Shown: positions 60,888 to 64,000 of the stretch, one piece after another
Layout: every line of letters starts with the position of its first letter
How positions within the stretch are numbered: position 1 is the first letter of the stretch
Assembly (NCBI RefSeq): GCF_050379415.1
Contig: NZ_JBNRLS010000001.1
Span: forward strand, 62,001-126,000
Direction of reading: 5' to 3'
Source: Marinobacter sp050379415
GTDB lineage: Bacteria > Pseudomonadota > Gammaproteobacteria > Pseudomonadales > Oleiphilaceae
Length of the DNA: 64,000 nt
Notes under the pieces: model-generated
Databases searched by the model: none
Seen by the model: the letters and a program-made list of their open reading frames with translations, nothing else
Told to the model about the DNA's origin: nothing
Program-made: the position numbers and the translations under genes

Positions 60888-62056
60888 GCGGTCTCCGGGG
60901 CATCTATCAGCGACCGGCACTCTTCCAGTGCCGTCAGCAGGCGGTCGACGTCCGCCATCCGGTGCGCGGCGCTCAGGGTAACCCGCAGCCTCGCCTCGCC
61001 GGCGGGAACCGTTGGCGGGCGGATGGCGGTTACCAGCAGCCCCCTGTCTTCCAGCGCCTTGCTCAACGCCAGGGCGGCTTCGTTGGTGCCGACCATGATC
61101 GGCTGGATCGGGGTGTGGGAGGCCATCAGTTCATAACCGAGCGCCCTCGCCCCGGTCCGGAATCGGTCGATCAGGCTTTCCAGGTGTGAACGCAGGTAAT
61201 CGCCCCGTTCGATGACATCGATGCTCGTGCACGTGGCCATGGCGACAGCCGGCGGCATCGCGGTGGTGTAGATATAGGTCCGGGCTTTCTGGACCAGATA
61301 ATCCATCAGCAACTCCGAACCGGCCACAAACGCGCCACTGGTGCCCACAGCCTTGCCGAGGGTACCGATCAGAACCGGCACGTCTTCTTCGGTCAGTCCG
61401 GCATCCAGCACACTGCCGCGTCCCTCCGGACCGAGAACGCCGATGCCATGGGCATCATCAACCACCAGCAGAGCGTCGTGCGCCCGGCACACACGGGCCA
61501 ACTCCCGCAGCGGCGCAACATCCCCGTCCATGCTGAACACACCGTCGGTCACCACCAGCTTGTGGCCACTCGTCTCCGCCAGCATGGCCTCCAGGGCAGC
61601 AACATCACCATGCCCATAACGCCGGATCCGCGCCCGGCTGAGGATGCAGCCATCGATGATCGAGGCGTGGTTCAACCGGTCCGAGAAAATCGTATCGCCC
61701 CGGCCTGTCAGGGCGGAAATCACGCCCATGTTGGCCATATAGCCGGTGGAGAAAAACAGGGCTGAACTGCGACGGGTGAAGCTTGCGAGGCGCTCTTCCA
61801 ACTGGTGGTGGGCGTCGTGATGGCCACAGATCAGGTGGGAGGCGGCGCCGCCGAGGCCGGTTTCCGGGAGGGCGTTTTTCAGGGTTTCGATGTTGGCAGG
61901 ATGGTTAGCCAGCCCCAGGTAATCATTGCTGCAGAACGACAACAACGGTTTGCCATCGGCTGTCAGTTCCGGTTGTTGGGGACCGGATACCAGCCGGCGA
62001 GTACGGTACAATCCCGCCTGTTTCCGCTCTTCAATCTCTTTGGCAAAGTTACGCAT
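60878..62056 (-). CDS. bioF: 8-amino-7-oxononanoate synthase
   Basis: A 392-residue alpha-oxoamine synthase that joins pimeloyl-ACP and alanine. The PLP lysine is K235 in IGTLGKAVGTSGAFV; DDAHGIGVLGPEGRG and SNDYLGLANHP are family motifs. Full-length. It is separated from bioB by 184 bp containing family B copy 11. Confidence 0.95.
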   Translation of the reverse strand: MRNFAKEIEERKQAGLYRTRRLVSGPQQPELTADGKPLLSFCSNDYLGLANHPANIETLKNALPETGLGGAASHLICGHHDAHHQLEERLASFTRRSSALFFSTGYMANMGVISALTGRGDTIFSDRLNHASIIDGCILSRARIRRYGHGDVAALEAMLAETSGHKLVVTDGVFSMDGDVAPLRELARVCRAHDALLVVDDAHGIGVLGPEGRGSVLDAGLTEEDVPVLIGTLGKAVGTSGAFVAGSELLMDYLVQKARTYIYTTAMPPAVAMATCTSIDVIERGDYLRSHLESLIDRFRTGARALGYELMASHTPIQPIMVGTNEAALALSKALEDRGLLVTAIRPPTVPAGEARLRVTLSAAHRMADVDRLLTALEECRSLIDAPETAWA

Positions 62057-62100
62057 CGCTGTCAGACCGTTAGCGAGTTGAAGTTAACTGCCAACTTCGG

Positions 62101-62210
62101 GTGAAGGTCGGGACCCTCTTTCCGGGACTGTTGAGGGCCATGGACGGCCCGAAACAAGCGCACATGGATGTGCTCGTAGCGTGTCCCGGAAAGAGGGTCC
62201 CGACCTTCAC
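62101..62210. repeat. Family B hairpin element, copy 11
   Basis: A 110-bp element with perfect 28-bp arms (62101-62128, 62183-62210) and a 54-nt core, same subtype and orientation as copy 9. It lies inside the bio operon, between bioB and bioF, so it should be transcribed. Confidence 0.9.
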
Positions 62211-62240
62211 TAGCACCGAAGCCCAAGCTCAACGCCTGAT

Positions 62241-63299
62241 TCAGGCAGACTCCCGAGTAGCGTCATAAAACATATGCCGGGTCGACTCATACTCCACCGC
62301 CTCGGCAATCGCCTCTTCCTCCTGCTCCTCGGTCGCACACTGCTCCCGCTGCTCAGGCCGAATCCCAAGCTTACGGAACAACTGCATATCCGCATCCGCC
62401 TCCGGATTCGAAGTGGTCAGCAGCTTCTCGCCGTAGAAAATCGAGTTCGCCCCCGCCATGAAACACAGCGCCTGCATCTGCTCGTTCATCTGCTCACGAC
62501 CGGCCGACAGCCGCACATGGGAAGCCGGCATCATGATCCGCGCCACCGCAATGATCCGGATAAACTCGAACGGATCCAGATCCTCAACGTCCTCCAACGG
62601 CGTGCCCTTCACCTTCACCAGCATATTCACCGGCACACTCTCCGGATGCTGTGGCAGGTTAGCGAGCTGAACCAGAAGACCGACCCGATCGTCTTCATCC
62701 TCGCCCATACCCATGATGCCCCCGCAGCATACCTTCATCCCTGCCTTGCGCACGTTATCCAGGGTATCCAGGCGATCCTGATAGGTACGGGTCGTGATGA
62801 TGTGGTTGTAGAACTTCTCGGAGGTGTCGAGGTTGTGGTTGTAGTAATCCAGACCGGCATCCGCCAGCTCTTGCGCCTGCTCTTCCTGCAGCATGCCCAG
62901 GGTCATACAGGTTTCCAGGCCCAGGGACTTCACCTGCCTGATCATGTCCAGCACGTAGGGCATGTCCTTTTTGGTCGGACTGCGCCACGCGGCGCCCATG
63001 CAGAAGCGGGAAGCGCCCTTCTCCCGGGCAGCCTGCGCCTCGGCAACCACCTTCTCGATTTCCAGCAGCTTTTCTTTTTCCAGCCCGGTGTTGTAATGAC
63101 CGCTCTGGGGGCAGTACTTGCAGTCCTCCGGGCAGGCGCCGGTCTTGATGGACAGCAGGGTACTGACCTGAACCTCATTCGGATCGAAATGCTGACGGTG
63201 CACACTCTGGGCACGGAACAGCAGGTCATTGAAAGGCAGTTCGAAAAGTGCGCGGGCTTCCTGGAGCGTCCAATCGTGACGCAGTTCATTCGCGGTCAT
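62241..63299 (-). CDS. bioB: Biotin synthase
   Basis: A 352-residue radical-SAM enzyme that inserts sulfur into dethiobiotin. The [4Fe-4S] motif CPEDCKYC gives C56, C60 and C63. [2Fe-2S] ligand regions GLETCMTLGML and VCCGGIMGMGE are present. The ATG at 63299 has AGGA 7 bases upstream. First gene of the bioB-F-C-D run; a BirA-type operator starts 11 bp upstream. Confidence 0.96.
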   Translation of the reverse strand: MTANELRHDWTLQEARALFELPFNDLLFRAQSVHRQHFDPNEVQVSTLLSIKTGACPEDCKYCPQSGHYNTGLEKEKLLEIEKVVAEAQAAREKGASRFCMGAAWRSPTKKDMPYVLDMIRQVKSLGLETCMTLGMLQEEQAQELADAGLDYYNHNLDTSEKFYNHIITTRTYQDRLDTLDNVRKAGMKVCCGGIMGMGEDEDDRVGLLVQLANLPQHPESVPVNMLVKVKGTPLEDVEDLDPFEFIRIIAVARIMMPASHVRLSAGREQMNEQMQALCFMAGANSIFYGEKLLTTSNPEADADMQLFRKLGIRPEQREQCATEEQEEEAIAEAVEYESTRHMFYDATRESA

Positions 63300-63309
63300 G
63301 TTCAAGTCC

Positions 63310-63339
63310 TGTTAACCTTTCCCGGTCTCTGGGTTTACG
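63310..63339. promoter_or_regulatory. BirA-type biotin operator 1
   Basis: TGTTAACC (63310-63317), a 14-bp spacer, and GGTTTACG (63332-63339). This matches the BirA consensus TTGTAAACC-N14/15-GGTTTACAA in arms and spacing. It lies just upstream of bioB and ends one base before the first comF ATG. Confidence 0.85.
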
Positions 63340-63340
63340 G

Positions 63341-64000
63341 ATGAAACAGATGATAATGGGACTGAACCTGCTGTCAACCTTAAAGGAGTTAAAGGTTAAC
63401 AGCTCCGCAAGAGCAGGACGCTGCGTTGCCTGCCTGTCTGCCAATGCTTTCCATGGCCTTTGCGCCCCCTGCCGTGCGGATCTGCCGGTTAACCGATGGA
63501 GCTGTTTTACCTGCGGGCTACCCCTGCCCTGGGCGGCAGACAACCTGCGCTGCGGCGAATGCAGCAAGGAACCACCTCCGTTCGAGCGCGCGAGGATTCC
63601 ATGGCGCTACCAGTTTCCGGTGGACGGCATGATTGGCCGCTACAAGTACCATGGCCAGCGGAAGTTCGCCCGGCCCCTGGTGGCTGACTTCGGCCAGTTC
63701 CTGGCGGACCAGCTGGCCGAGGAACCGGCCGGCATACCTGACCTGCTGGTGCCTGCGCCCATGCACCCGAAACGCCGTCGGAAACGGGGGTTCAACCAGG
63801 CCACGGACATTGCCGAACGGGTGGGACGGCAACTCGGAATTCCCGTTGGTGCCGGCCTGGTCCGGCGGGTAAAACAGGTGCAGTCCCAGCGTGAGCTGAA
63901 CAGAACGCAGCGGCTGGCTAACCTGAGGGATGTTTTCGAGGTGCGGGGCACGCCTCCGGCGCGGGTCGCGGTCGTGGATGACGTTGTAACCACCGGCGCC
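63341..64000 (+). CDS. comF: ComF-family phosphoribosyltransferase-like protein (3' end cut)
   Basis: 220 residues are visible before the window ends; the frame is open at the edge. A zinc-finger region with four Cys pairs (C28/C31, C41/C44, C55/C58, C71/C74) is followed by the ComF core: VPAPMHPKRRRKRGFNQA (about 143-160), QSQRELNRTQRLANLRDVF and the PRPP loop VAVVDDVVTTGA at the edge. ComF is needed for DNA uptake in competent bacteria. ATGs at 63341, 63350 and 63356 are all possible and no ribosome site is convincing. It diverges from bioB, a common arrangement. Confidence 0.85.
   Translation, partial: MKQMIMGLNLLSTLKELKVNSSARAGRCVACLSANAFHGLCAPCRADLPVNRWSCFTCGLPLPWAADNLRCGECSKEPPPFERARIPWRYQFPVDGMIGRYKYHGQRKFARPLVADFGQFLADQLAEEPAGIPDLLVPAPMHPKRRRKRGFNQATDIAERVGRQLGIPVGAGLVRRVKQVQSQRELNRTQRLANLRDVFEVRGTPPARVAVVDDVVTTGA
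63372..63401. promoter_or_regulatory. BirA-type biotin operator 2
   Basis: TGTCAACC (63372-63379), a 14-bp spacer, and GGTTAACA (63394-63401). It is centred 62 bp from operator 1 and overlaps the first codons of comF if that gene starts at 63341. Confidence 0.75.

Noticed and set aside
3427..62210. Family B elements as intrinsic terminators
   Set aside because: Some lie between convergent genes, but others lie between divergent genes or inside operons, and no T-run follows either arm.

Overview
The window is an ordinary-looking stretch of a moderately GC-rich gammaproteobacterial chromosome. Gene order and protein sequences fit Marinobacter or a close relative (inference from familiarity, not from a search). 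Almost every gene is housekeeping and intact. I see no prophage, insertion sequence with a transposase, CRISPR array, rRNA or tRNA. The unusual content lies between the genes, in two families of palindromic repeats.

Layout. 79-2750 (-): a thiolase and ZapE. 2942-3388 (+): a ZapG/YhcB-like protein. 3626-12705 (-): a Nif3-family protein, hisC, hisD, hisG, murA, ibaG and the Mla phospholipid-transport genes (read as mlaF-E-D-C-B-ibaG-murA-hisG-hisD-hisC). 12876-20222 (+): kdsD, kdsC, lptC, lptA, lptB, rpoN, hpf, ptsN, rapZ and the NPr gene, i.e. Kdo synthesis and LPS export followed by the sigma-54/nitrogen-PTS cluster. 20343-22344 (+): mgtE and darP. 22505-31643 (-): a nitrilase-family amidase, yhdP, rng, maf, mreD, mreC and mreB. 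32054-35330 (+): gatC, gatA, gatB. 35715-37055 (-): rimO. 37304-41684 (+): a PilZ protein, cysD, cysN and a nucleoid-associated protein. 41879-42580 (-): trmH. 42930-48607 (+): miaB, phoH, ybeY, a CorC-type gene and lnt. 48845-49393 (-): a zinc-ribbon protein. 49537-54916 (+): leuS, lptE, holA, a small coiled-coil protein and a degenerate endonuclease I homologue. 55004-58799 (-): two acyl-CoA dehydrogenases. 59102-63299 (-): bioD, bioC, bioF, bioB. 63341 to the end (+): comF, cut by the window edge.

Together these genes build and maintain the envelope (MurA, Kdo, Lpt, Mla, YhdP, Mre, Lnt), make histidine, biotin and activated sulfate, and mature tRNA, rRNA and ribosomes (GatCAB, MiaB, RimO, TrmH, YbeY, RNase G, HPF, DarP, LeuRS). 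The two acyl-CoA dehydrogenases and the thiolase fit a marine bacterium that lives on lipids or hydrocarbons.

Repeat family A is a 30-bp REP-like palindrome with termini GGGGTC and GACCCC. There are 29 full copies and several fragments, all in intergenic DNA and mostly just after stop codons. Most carry one A.A or T.T mismatch at stem position 7; these are the two orientations of one element, and neighbouring copies often alternate, as in BIMEs. Family B is a ~106-114-bp hairpin element with 11 copies. Its 54-58-nt core is conserved, but its 26-29-bp arms differ between copies while staying self-complementary, which is the reverse of a transposon with conserved terminal repeats. This is the most promising undescribed feature here. 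Other points of note: two BirA-type operators between bioB and comF, a tandem PsrA-like operator before an acyl-CoA dehydrogenase, a CysN with a vestigial APS-kinase tail, an endonuclease I homologue without the catalytic Glu-His, and an mreC that lacks a usable ATG, GTG or TTG start.
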